A stretch of 8,420 nucleotides of DNA, from assembly GCA_050252075.1 (NCBI GenBank), contig JBFWLP010000120.1, positions 1 to 8,420 on the forward strand, written 5' to 3'. Below are positions 1-6,770 of the stretch, piece by piece. This DNA is from JAAYGT01 sp050252075. Lineage in GTDB: Bacteria; Pseudomonadota; Gammaproteobacteria; Burkholderiales; Burkholderiaceae_B. The position numbers were made by a program, and so were the translations under genes. The notes beneath the pieces were generated by a model. The model saw only the letters and a list, made by a program, of their open reading frames with translations, was not told the DNA's origin and ran no database searches. Position 1 is the stretch's first letter; the number at the start of each line of letters is the position of its first letter.

Positions 1-999
1 CACTCGATATACGGCGGACAGCTTCAGCCCTTTGCCGTGGCCGGGGTGCCCTCGGAAGGCGCACTGGACATCACCTATAAAGACATTCCCGTCAGGCTGA
101 ACGGTAATGAAACGGTCATTCTGAAAAAACCGGAATACCGCATCGTTCAGACAAGATACGGCGACATCGACCCGGCAACAACCCTCTCGGCACGGCTGGC
201 GCCGCCGGTAATCGGGCTGGGCCTGCTGGAAGCCATACACCCGGCCGACATTCTGGCCAATGCCGCCCGGCCCCAACCGGACGGCATATCGGGGCGCCCG
301 AACTGGTTCCTCGACCCCGACACCGGTGAGCGTCTTCTGGGACGCTTCAACTGGAAGGCTGCCGAGCCATCGGTACTGCGCCAGAGCGCAAAAGCCTTTT
401 CCGGCGACATGGGCCTGTCCACCTCGCTTTTTCCGGGCCCCCACGGCGACTGCACCTCCAACCAGACCGCGTGTCTGGCCAGTCCGCACGGCGAGCAAGC
501 CACGCAAGGCGAACACGAAGTGCCCGACCCACTGATGGATTTCGTTCACTTCTACACGGCCAATCTGGCCGTGCCCAAACGACGCCAGGTCGACGACCCG
601 CGCGTTCTGAACGGCAAGAAGCTGTTTTATCAGTCCAACTGCATCGCCTGCCATGTACCCAAGTACGTGACCCGGCGCGATGCGCCGCAACCCGAACACC
701 GCTTTCAGCTGATCTGGCCCTATACCGATCTGCTGCTGCATGACATGGGCGACGGTCTGGCCGACGGTATGCCGGAAGGCCAGGCGACCGGGCGGGAATG
801 GCGCACGCCGCCACTGTGGGGAATCGGCTTGACAAAAACCGTGAACCCTAACGCCACCTGGCTGCACGACGGTCGCGCCCGAACCCTGCTGGAAGCCATT
901 CTATGGCATGGCGGCGAGGCCGGTGCCGCCCGCGATCGCGTAATCGCCATGACACCGGGCGAACGGGCCGATCTTTTGCGCTTTCTGGAATCCCTTTAA
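1..999 (+). CDS. Di-heme c-type cytochrome/peroxidase-like protein (DUF1111, 'thiol oxidoreductase'), 5'-truncated by the window
   Basis: The frame is open from base 1, so this is the C-terminal 332 residues of a longer protein; family members are usually about 450-500 residues. Visible family signatures are GLGLLEAI, ISGRPN, LGRFNWKA, DMGLSTSLFP, LAVPKRR, the heme c motif CIACH (bases 640-654), PYTDLLLHDMG, EWRTPPLWGIGL, LHDGRAR and ILWHGGEA. The family is periplasmic and related to di-heme MauG/cytochrome c peroxidases; a second heme-binding CxxCH should lie in the missing N-terminal part. The substrate is not established. The stop lies 16 bases before the imelysin gene, and the pairing with imelysin and DUF1513 genes is the typical context of iron-regulated operons. 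I infer a role in periplasmic iron or heme redox handling. The family call is secure; the precise role is not. Confidence 0.93.
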   Translation, partial: HSIYGGQLQPFAVAGVPSEGALDITYKDIPVRLNGNETVILKKPEYRIVQTRYGDIDPATTLSARLAPPVIGLGLLEAIHPADILANAARPQPDGISGRPNWFLDPDTGERLLGRFNWKAAEPSVLRQSAKAFSGDMGLSTSLFPGPHGDCTSNQTACLASPHGEQATQGEHEVPDPLMDFVHFYTANLAVPKRRQVDDPRVLNGKKLFYQSNCIACHVPKYVTRRDAPQPEHRFQLIWPYTDLLLHDMGDGLADGMPEGQATGREWRTPPLWGIGLTKTVNPNATWLHDGRARTLLEAILWHGGEAGAARDRVIAMTPGERADLLRFLESL

Positions 1000-1004
1000 T
1001 CACT

Positions 1005-1010
1005 CAGGAG
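1005..1010 (+). promoter_or_regulatory. Ribosome binding site supporting the GTG start of the imelysin gene
   Basis: CAGGAG lies 5 bases before GTG at 1016. It is the only good Shine-Dalgarno match here and fixes the start that leaves a complete signal peptide. Confidence 0.75.
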
Positions 1011-1015
1011 AAACC

Positions 1016-2113
1016 GTGGCTTGTCCGGAATACACTACCCGCCGATCCAGCATTTGCCGGCCGGCGCTGGCCATAATGAGTGCCTGCATGGCCCTGGCCC
1101 TGGTCCCGGAAGAGACCCGCGCCGATACGGCGGCAAGCCATTTCATGGCGGGCTACGTTGAACCGGCCACCCGGCAGTTCACAGAAGCAGCAGATGCCAC
1201 ACAAACCGCGCTGGCCCGGGTGTGCAGCCAGAACCCCGGAGCGCCGGCCGCTACTCTGGACGCACCCTTCCGCAACCTGGTCACCGCCTGGTCCGCCCTG
1301 GTGCCGCTGCGCTTTGGCCCCCTGGTGCACGAGAACCGTTTTGAACGCCTCTACTTCTGGCCGGATCCGCGCGGCCTGACGGCGCGCCAGGTAACACCCG
1401 TGCTGACAGGAAATCAAACCGGCATCACCGACGCAACCATCGCGTCGCACAGTGTGGCCATGCAAGGTTTGCCCGCACTGGAACTGGCCATCTACGGAAG
1501 CCATGGCATCACCGCCAATCCCCAGGCGCGGTCCACGGCATGCGCCTATGCCCTGGCGGTCGCGGCCAACGTACAGAATCTGGGCAGGCAACTGGAGCAG
1601 CAGTGGGCCGGTAACGGTAGTTACGGCCGGCTTTTTGCGGCTCCCGGTGCCGATAACCCGGTGTACCGGTCACTGCAGGAAGTGCGCAATGAAGTGGTCA
1701 AGGCCGTGGCCACCGGGATCCAGTTTCTGAGCGAGATCGAACTGACCCCCGTCCTGGGGCCGACACCGGAAGCCGTACAACCGCGACGGGCGCCCTTCTG
1801 GCGCAGTGGCAACACGCTGGCGTTCGCGAAGGCACGGGTGCTGGCGCTGCGCGCAATGCTTCAGGCCGCAGAGCTTCCCCTGCCCGACGACGCCCAATGG
1901 GCGGCCAAGGCCTATGCGGCAGAGCTGGAGCGGGCCGCTTCCGCGCTGGGCGAGCCGGGCAATACGGCACTTCAGAACCTGCCGCCCGCCTCGCTGCATC
2001 AACGTCTGGTGCTGGTTGGCCTGCAACTGCACAACGCGCGGGATATTTTGATTGAAAACATTGCACCGGCAGCCGGCGTGACGCTGGGCTTCAATGCGCT
2101 GGACGGCGACTGA
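1016..2113 (+). CDS. Imelysin-family exported protein (peptidase M75/IrpA-like superfamily)
   Basis: The 365-residue protein starts at a GTG preceded by CAGGAG (1005-1010) with a 5-base spacer. The N-terminus has basic residues (RR at 9-10), a hydrophobic stretch (about 17-30) and a possible signal peptidase site after TRA at residue 36, so it should be periplasmic. Imelysin signatures are FRNLVTAWSALVPLRFGPL followed by ERLYFWPDPRG, then GLPALE (residues 151-156), ALAVAANVQNL and a C-terminal helical region. The GxHxxE motif of canonical imelysins appears here as GLPALE, with Pro in place of His, so a metal-dependent role by that motif is doubtful. The family is linked to iron uptake (IrpA, EfeO-like, IcmP). 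It sits between the di-heme protein and the DUF1513 gene, with gaps of 16 and 5 bases, which indicates one operon. It corresponds best to the second, non-canonical imelysin of the PA4370-PA4373 type cluster. Function in detail is unknown. Confidence 0.9.
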   Translation: MACPEYTTRRSSICRPALAIMSACMALALVPEETRADTAASHFMAGYVEPATRQFTEAADATQTALARVCSQNPGAPAATLDAPFRNLVTAWSALVPLRFGPLVHENRFERLYFWPDPRGLTARQVTPVLTGNQTGITDATIASHSVAMQGLPALELAIYGSHGITANPQARSTACAYALAVAANVQNLGRQLEQQWAGNGSYGRLFAAPGADNPVYRSLQEVRNEVVKAVATGIQFLSEIELTPVLGPTPEAVQPRRAPFWRSGNTLAFAKARVLALRAMLQAAELPLPDDAQWAAKAYAAELERAASALGEPGNTALQNLPPASLHQRLVLVGLQLHNARDILIENIAPAAGVTLGFNALDGD

Positions 2114-2118
2114 AAGCA

Positions 2119-3258
2119 ATGCACATGAACCGACGACATTGCCTGGGCGTGCTCATGAGTGCGGCGGCCCTGACCACCTTTTCGCACCCCCTCACCAGCC
2201 ATGGCGCCGGCCCGGGGGTTTTACCACTTTCAGCGTCGGAAAGATTCCTGACCACGCGAAAACTCGGAACCGGGTATGAAGCGGTAGTACTGGATGCCGC
2301 AGGAAGCATTCTGGCTCGGGCGCCGCTGCCTGATCGCGGGCACAGCTTTGCCATCACATCCGGCGGCGATCGTTGTATAGCCTTCGGGCGCCAGCCCGGC
2401 TTTTATGCCTGCCTTTTCACCACCGACACACTTCACGCCGAACACCAGATTGTCCCGGCCGCCAACCGCCATTTCTTCGGCCACGGTGCTTTTTCGCCCG
2501 ATGGCCACACCTTCTACGCCACCGAAAACGACTACGTCAACGGACACGGGGTAGTCGGTGTATACCGCCTGGTCGACGGCCGCGTCATGGAGCGTATCGG
2601 GGAATGGTCAACCGAAGGCATCGGCCCCCATGAAATCATTCTGCTGAACGACGCCAACACATTGTGTGTCGCCAACGGCGGGCTGCTGACCCATCCCGAT
2701 TACGGCAAGCAGGCGCTCAACCTGCACGATATGCAGCCGTCCCTGGTGTATCTTGACCGGCACACCGGCGCGGTGCTGGAGCAGCGCATGCTGCCCGACC
2801 GCTGGCACCAGCTCTCCATTCGCCACCTGGCCCAAGATGCCGGCGGCGCGGTATGGCTGGGCTGTCAGTACCTGGGCAGCCGCATCGACGATGTTCCGGT
2901 GGTAGGCCGGCATCGCCGGGGCGGCGAACTGGAAATGCTGTGGGGCCCGGCCGATGTGCGACGCGACATGCAGCACTACGTCGGCTCCATGGCCGCCGAC
3001 GCAAGCGGGCAACAGGTTATATCCTCCAGCCCGGTAGGCGGACGGATGGTGATCTGGTCCGCGCAAAGCGGCCAGGTGCTGCATCAAGCGGCCTATCCCG
3101 ACGGCTGCGGCGTGGCCGCCCTGGGGCACGGCGGTTTCATGGGCAGTAGCGGTCGCGGCGACTTGCGCGCCATTCACGGCGGTGAAAGCACGCGACTCGC
3201 GCAGGTTGAACATACGGCCTGGGACAACCACATGCGGCGATTACCCGTTCCGGGCTAG
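2119..3258 (+). CDS. DUF1513 domain protein, predicted Tat-exported beta-propeller-like protein
   Basis: This 379-residue protein follows the imelysin stop by 5 bases, so translational coupling is likely. The first ATG is 2119; a second in-frame ATG at 2125 gives MNRRHCLG, a more typical twin-arginine leader (RR, then the hydrophobic VLMSAAALTT), and may be the true start. Neither start has a strong ribosome site. DUF1513 signatures run through the whole length: GHGAFSPDG (121-129), TENDY, GIGPHE (167-172), ANGGLLTHPD (185-194), PSLVYLD, QLSIRHL (231-237), YVGSMA (287-292), SSSPVGG, DGCGVA (328-333) and WDNH (368-371). The repeated SPDG/YLD/G-rich strand pattern suggests a beta propeller, with the family likely periplasmic. 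DUF1513 genes regularly end imelysin/DUF1111 iron operons, as here. The biochemical activity is unknown. Confidence 0.92.
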   Translation: MHMNRRHCLGVLMSAAALTTFSHPLTSHGAGPGVLPLSASERFLTTRKLGTGYEAVVLDAAGSILARAPLPDRGHSFAITSGGDRCIAFGRQPGFYACLFTTDTLHAEHQIVPAANRHFFGHGAFSPDGHTFYATENDYVNGHGVVGVYRLVDGRVMERIGEWSTEGIGPHEIILLNDANTLCVANGGLLTHPDYGKQALNLHDMQPSLVYLDRHTGAVLEQRMLPDRWHQLSIRHLAQDAGGAVWLGCQYLGSRIDDVPVVGRHRRGGELEMLWGPADVRRDMQHYVGSMAADASGQQVISSSPVGGRMVIWSAQSGQVLHQAAYPDGCGVAALGHGGFMGSSGRGDLRAIHGGESTRLAQVEHTAWDNHMRRLPVPG

Positions 3259-3340
3259 GGGTCCGCCCGTATCAGGCGTCGTGTCATCGTCTGCTGCTAA
3301 GATACAACGACATAATGACTTCACACCCACAGGGAATCTC
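3259..3340 (+). promoter_or_regulatory. Short intergenic region with a weak promoter candidate for the FMN reductase gene
   Basis: The 82 bases between DUF1513 and the reductase contain CATAAT at 3311-3316, a 5/6 match to a -10 box, but no convincing -35 box at 16-18 bases upstream. AGGGAA (3331-3336) precedes the ATG at 3341 by 4 bases and is a plausible ribosome site. A small GC stem (CGGGC 3251-3255 with GCCCG 3265-3269) spans the upstream stop codon but has no T-tract. The gap is larger than those inside the preceding operon, so separate transcription is likely but unproven. Confidence 0.25.
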
Positions 3341-3904
3341 ATGTCACTTGAACTTCACGTCATTGTTTGCAGCACCCGCCCCGGACGCATCGGCCCGCCC
3401 ATAGCGCACTGGTTCAGCCGGTTCGCCGCAGAGCACGGCAAATTCAACGTAAAACTGGTGGATCTGGCCGATTTCAATCTGCCGGTTTTCGACGAACCCA
3501 ACCATCCCCGGCTGCAAAAATACGAACACGATCACACCAAGGCATGGTCGGCCTCGGTCAATCAGGCCGATGCATTTGTGTTCGTGACGCCGGAGTACAA
3601 CTACTGCCCGCCTCCATCACTGATCAATGCTCTTAACTATCTAAGCCGGGAATGGGCCTACAAACCCTGCGGGTTTGTCAGCTACGGCGGCGTATCCGGC
3701 GGCTTGCGCTCGGCCCAGCAGGCCAAGCAACTGGTCACCACACTGAAAATGATGCCAATGCCCGAGGGCGTGGCCGTGCCCATGGCCTGGGACAACCTGG
3801 ACGAACAAAAAACCTTTACCGCCACCGACCCTGTACGCAGCTCGGCCGCCGTTATGCTCGACGAACTGCACAAGTGGGCGGGTGCCCTGAAAACCCTGCG
3901 TTAA
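3341..3904 (+). CDS. NAD(P)H-dependent FMN reductase family flavoprotein
   Basis: The 187-residue flavodoxin-fold protein starts at ATG 3341, with AGGGAA just upstream. The open frame extends upstream to 3182, but that extension would overlap DUF1513 and adds non-homologous sequence before the first beta strand. Family signatures are the flavin phosphate loop STRPGR (11-16) after strand LHVIVC, the PEYNY motif (84-88) followed by PPPSLINALNYL, and the glycine-rich SYGGVSGG loop (114-121) near the isoalloxazine ring. Members are small cytoplasmic enzymes that reduce FMN, quinones, azo dyes or metal complexes with NAD(P)H; the substrate cannot be told from sequence. The length is normal for the family. 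Proximity to the iron operon could hint at ferric reduction, but that is speculation. It converges with the protease gene, with a 23-base gap. Confidence 0.93.
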   Translation: MSLELHVIVCSTRPGRIGPPIAHWFSRFAAEHGKFNVKLVDLADFNLPVFDEPNHPRLQKYEHDHTKAWSASVNQADAFVFVTPEYNYCPPPSLINALNYLSREWAYKPCGFVSYGGVSGGLRSAQQAKQLVTTLKMMPMPEGVAVPMAWDNLDEQKTFTATDPVRSSAAVMLDELHKWAGALKTLR

Positions 3905-3927
3905 CGGGCCCGTCCGGCGACACGGCG

Positions 3928-5139
3928 TCAACACCCTAAAGGGGTGTGCATGATATCGCCAAACTGTTCCGCGTCGTAATCTTTGAACCGGCTGGTGCCC
4001 GGGCTGCCCGGCACCTGTTGGAGCACTTCTCCCCAGGGCTGCAGCAAGCGGCGCGTGTGCTTGTTGTGAATGTGCAGGCGATAGCGCTTGTCGGCACTGC
4101 GCACAAGCTCCCGGATTTGCCGGGGCTCAACCTGGTAATAGCCCCGCGTGCGCCATTGCCCGCTTCCCTCATACGTGGAGTACGCCACCATGATGGGCTC
4201 AAAACAGGTGTTCTCCACAAACAATGTAATTGCCGGGCTTGTGGCTACCGGAAACGTTCGCCAAGCCTCGTGGACATCATCGGATGCACCTTGCGGCAGC
4301 CTGCCGGTTTCCAGGATGGTTTGCAAAACATACGCCCGCGGCGGAGTAATGGGTGTGGCAAAGTTGCGCTTGCCGCTACGCCCCGTAAGCACCCCGTACA
4401 CCACATAGCCAAAGGCATCGGGCCGATGAATCAGTACCGGCGAACCACTTTGCCCTTTCTCCACAAAACAGGCCGACTGCAGCAAAATGTCGCCGAACTC
4501 GCGCACCGTGCAGCGGCGTTGCGCATAAGCGCTGTAACTGGGTTTGTCGGAAGGGTAGCCCACGGTGCTCATCCGGGAAGACGGCAAGGAATCAAGCCCC
4601 TGAAACGGCAGCACGCCGGCGAATGTTGCCAACGAGTCTCCCGCGTGGTTCGGCCCGACGCGTACCAGGGCAATATCGCGGCTGATTCCCCCGGTGGTCA
4701 TATCCGACCGGTTGTAGCCGGCGGGCAAGAACACCTGGCTGGCCGGGAAACGGCCGAAACTGGCCACATGGCCGTGACGATAGGCAGGATAAAAATAAAC
4801 GTTCCGGCGCGGCCCGCCGGCTTCGTCAAGAACACAATGGGCGGCGGTAAGCACATAAAATGGCGCCACGGCCGTGCCGGTGCAGCGCTGCGACGAGTCA
4901 TCACCCACCGCCCGCAGCAACCCCACCGCCCGTTCTTCCGTGCGTTCCGATACGTCGACAAGTTCGACGCGCAGGTCGCGAACGGGGTCGATGGGCGGCA
5001 GTGTGCGCGAGGGGGCTGCCGACGCGATGGGTGCGGCACCGGCAATGCACGCAAAAATCAGCGCGCATTGCCGGCGGCGCCACCCGGCCGGCTTAAATGA
5101 CCAGTGAGTCGACGTAAGCGGCCACACCTTCATACGCAT
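3928..5139 (-). CDS. Secreted trypsin/V8-like serine protease (S1 family) with a C-terminal DUF1036-like domain
   Basis: The 403-residue protein has a late signal peptide: an RRR cluster at 21-23, hydrophobic core about 25-39, possible cleavage after ASA (residue 41). The catalytic triad is clear: TAAHC with His101, RDIALVRV with Asp155, and GQSGSP with Ser231. Cys86/Cys102 match the conserved His-loop disulfide, and Cys210/Cys224 could form a second. GQSGSPV resembles V8/glutamyl endopeptidase-type S1 proteases. After the protease fold (to about 280), residues about 302-358 look like DUF1036: a VENTC start, VAYSTYEGSGQW, TRGYYQVEP, then LVRS and YRLHIHN. Such domains are usually separate small exported proteins. 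The start is uncertain: ATG 5139, ATG 5133 or GTG 5127, none with a strong ribosome site, all inside the 3' end of the metalloprotease gene. Translation is probably coupled to that gene. Substrate is unknown. Confidence 0.9.
   Translation of the reverse strand: MRMKVWPLTSTHWSFKPAGWRRRQCALIFACIAGAAPIASAAPSRTLPPIDPVRDLRVELVDVSERTEERAVGLLRAVGDDSSQRCTGTAVAPFYVLTAAHCVLDEAGGPRRNVYFYPAYRHGHVASFGRFPASQVFLPAGYNRSDMTTGGISRDIALVRVGPNHAGDSLATFAGVLPFQGLDSLPSSRMSTVGYPSDKPSYSAYAQRRCTVREFGDILLQSACFVEKGQSGSPVLIHRPDAFGYVVYGVLTGRSGKRNFATPITPPRAYVLQTILETGRLPQGASDDVHEAWRTFPVATSPAITLFVENTCFEPIMVAYSTYEGSGQWRTRGYYQVEPRQIRELVRSADKRYRLHIHNKHTRRLLQPWGEVLQQVPGSPGTSRFKDYDAEQFGDIMHTPLGC
3931..3947. terminator. Hairpin at the convergent gene junction, possible weak bidirectional terminator
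   Basis: ACACCC (3931-3936) pairs perfectly with GGGTGT (3942-3947) around the loop TAAAG. It overlaps the last codons of the serine protease and lies 27 bases after the reductase stop, between converging genes, where a terminator is expected. No T-tract follows on either strand, so intrinsic termination would be weak. Confidence 0.25.
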
Positions 5140-6721
5140 AGGCGTCGGTCAAATCGGCAATGATCGAATCGGCCTCGGCCTGATTCGACGTGTAGAAGTG
5201 TGTGCCGTTTTCCGTATTGTAGAAACGGTACAGGCTGACGGTGCTGTCCGTTTTCACACCTTCGACCTGGAAAGCCACGCCTTCGTAGCGATAATCGGGC
5301 AGATTGGTACGCACCGACTCGGCTTCTGTTGCATTGGTCGTATAGAAGTGGGTGTTGGTGACCGTATTGTAGAAACGGTACATGTCCACCGTGGCTTCGG
5401 AAGCGGTGAGCGTGCGCCCGAACCCGGCGCCTTCGTAACGGAAGCCGTCGAGCGCGTCGTACACATTCTGGGCTTCGCCCAGGTTGCCGGTGTAGAAATG
5501 CTTGCCGGTGATCTCGTTGAAGAAACGGAACACTGTCGGCAGCAAGGATTCCAGGCTGTCGGTGCGGTCGCTGAATTCGCCCTGCTCGATGGCAATGAGC
5601 GTATCAACGCCATCGGTGCCCGTACGATGGGAAACGGTGAAATGGCTTTCGGGAATGTCGTAACCCACCAGATAGTCGGCAAACGCGCCGTCGTACTGCG
5701 CGGTATCGGTACCCAGGCCGCCGTCGAGAATATCGTTGCCGGCGCCCCCCTTGAGCGTGTCGTTGCCGGCGCCCGCCTGCAAATGGTTGGCGGCGGTGTT
5801 ACCGATAATGACATCGTTGCCGGCCCCGGTGACCGCATTTTCGATCGTCACATTGCGGGCGATCGAAATGTTGTGGGTCATGTTGTTGGCGTCCGAGAAC
5901 GCACCCGGAGTCAGGTCGATGCGGCTTGCCGACGCCCACCCGCTGACATTCAGCGTATCGATACCGCCGCTGTCATAAATGGCCAGCACGGGGTCTTCAT
6001 TCACCGTAAAGTCGTACAGCACCGACATGGTGCCGGTTACGTTGGAACCAAAACCATAGACTGTGTCGTCGACGCGCGTATCAGTGCGGGCCCCGTACAG
6101 TGCCTGAATAACCATGATGTCGTCGATCATGGGTGTTTGCGGTGCCAGCAACGTACCGGCGGCATTGACCCAGTCGGCCCAGGCCACACTGCCCTCGCCC
6201 GCCCGTTCGCTGGGGCCATAGTAAGACATGACCGTGTAGACGGTACTGTCCTGGAAGGCCGAGGCACCGCTGTTGTCGTCACCGTTGTAATCACCGGCAT
6301 GGCCCAGGCCCAGCGTGTGCCCGATTTCGTGCACGAAGGTAAGGAAGCCTTCGGCGCCGACAATGATTTCACCGTCGAACAGACCAATCCCGGCGCCAAA
6401 CCAGGCACTGAGTTTGTCGTTGGTGCCGGGCATATACGCATACGCCCCGTCGATTCCTTCGGCCATGGCAAAGGCCAGGTCGGGTATGCCGCTCTGGTTC
6501 TGCACGAACGTGACGGGAATGAGATCCTGCCACAGCGCCAGTGCAAACGTGATACCTGCCTGCTGCTCGGCGTTCATGGGAAAGAACTGGCCGGTCTCGT
6601 CCTGGTAGCCGTAAACGTCTTCGGCGGCAGTGGGGAAGCCGAATGTCAGGGTGGTTTTGTCCCAGGGCGTTTTGCCCATGAAATCCAGCGTTTGCTGGTC
6701 GGTACGCGAAGGTAAAGACAT
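5093..6721 (-). CDS. Serralysin-like M10 zinc metalloprotease with RTX repeats and three C-terminal DUF5648-like repeats
   Basis: The 542-residue protein starts at ATG 6721, with GGAG at 6731-6734 nine bases upstream. It has no signal peptide, as expected for type I secretion. The catalytic domain (about 12-200) carries the zinc motif HEIGHTLGLGH (His131, Glu132, His135, His141) and the Met-turn VMSYY (Met165; Tyr167 matches the serralysin Tyr ligand). The N-terminal segment before the protease fold is short compared with classical serralysins. RTX nonamers follow: GAGNDVIIG (299-307), GAGNDTLKG (317-325) and GAGNDILDG (326-334), which should bind calcium. Next come an ADYLVGYD...DTLIAIEQGEFSD module and three repeats, YRFYN-x-HFYT-x-EA-x-YEGVAF, at about 397-434, 447-484 and 497-535. 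The last residues, DSLVI, resemble the acidic-plus-hydrophobic end of type I secretion signals. No ABC exporter, membrane fusion protein or protease inhibitor gene is present in the window. Confidence 0.93.
   Translation of the reverse strand: MSLPSRTDQQTLDFMGKTPWDKTTLTFGFPTAAEDVYGYQDETGQFFPMNAEQQAGITFALALWQDLIPVTFVQNQSGIPDLAFAMAEGIDGAYAYMPGTNDKLSAWFGAGIGLFDGEIIVGAEGFLTFVHEIGHTLGLGHAGDYNGDDNSGASAFQDSTVYTVMSYYGPSERAGEGSVAWADWVNAAGTLLAPQTPMIDDIMVIQALYGARTDTRVDDTVYGFGSNVTGTMSVLYDFTVNEDPVLAIYDSGGIDTLNVSGWASASRIDLTPGAFSDANNMTHNISIARNVTIENAVTGAGNDVIIGNTAANHLQAGAGNDTLKGGAGNDILDGGLGTDTAQYDGAFADYLVGYDIPESHFTVSHRTGTDGVDTLIAIEQGEFSDRTDSLESLLPTVFRFFNEITGKHFYTGNLGEAQNVYDALDGFRYEGAGFGRTLTASEATVDMYRFYNTVTNTHFYTTNATEAESVRTNLPDYRYEGVAFQVEGVKTDSTVSLYRFYNTENGTHFYTSNQAEADSIIADLTDAYAYEGVAAYVDSLVI
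5108..5531 (-). repeat. Three in-frame tandem repeats with an exact 150-base period inside the metalloprotease gene
   Basis: The HFYT motif begins at residues 408, 458 and 508, coded from 5500, 5350 and 5200, so the period is exactly 50 codons. Repeats 2 and 3 share 21 identical bases at 5212-5232 and 5362-5382, around the YRFYNT codons; repeat 1 is more diverged (FRFFNE). The pattern matches DUF5648-type repeats seen at the ends of secreted hydrolases, function unknown. I infer duplication, most recently giving repeats 2 and 3. Confidence 0.85.
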
Positions 6722-6730
6722 AAAGGTCAG

Positions 6731-6734
6731 CTCC
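6731..6734 (-). promoter_or_regulatory. Ribosome binding site of the metalloprotease gene
   Basis: GGAG on the - strand lies 9 bases before ATG 6721, within the 49-base gap after the aldo/keto reductase stop. I see no clear promoter in this gap, so the protease may be read through from the reductase gene or from a promoter inside it. Confidence 0.55.
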
Positions 6735-6770
6735 AGAGCAAATGAAGTGAGTTAAAGGCGTGAGAAAACG

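Noticed and set aside
2608..3231. A 207-codon open frame on the - strand inside the DUF1513 gene
   Set aside because: Antisense to continuous DUF1513 motifs; no own ribosome site or domain seen.
3251..3269. CGGGC/GCCCG stem at the end of the DUF1513 gene as a terminator
   Set aside because: Only 5 pairs with a 9-base loop and no T-tract.
3182..3340. Upstream extension of the FMN reductase frame
   Set aside because: It would overlap the DUF1513 gene by 77 bases and adds residues before the first flavodoxin strand; ATG 3341 has a ribosome site and gives the usual length.
3904..3913. Perfect 10-base palindrome ACGGGCCCGT right after the reductase stop
   Set aside because: No loop for a stable hairpin, no T-tract, and GC-rich palindromes of this size occur by chance.
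3946..5100. A 384-codon open frame on the + strand, antisense to the serine protease
   Set aside because: The opposite strand carries an intact catalytic triad and signal peptide; this frame is low in complexity (rich in Arg, Gly, Ala, His) with no family signature.
5198..6715. A 505-codon open frame on the + strand, antisense to the metalloprotease
   Set aside because: It lies wholly inside a gene with clear M10 motifs, shows no recognisable domain, and long antisense frames are common in GC-rich genes with strong codon bias.
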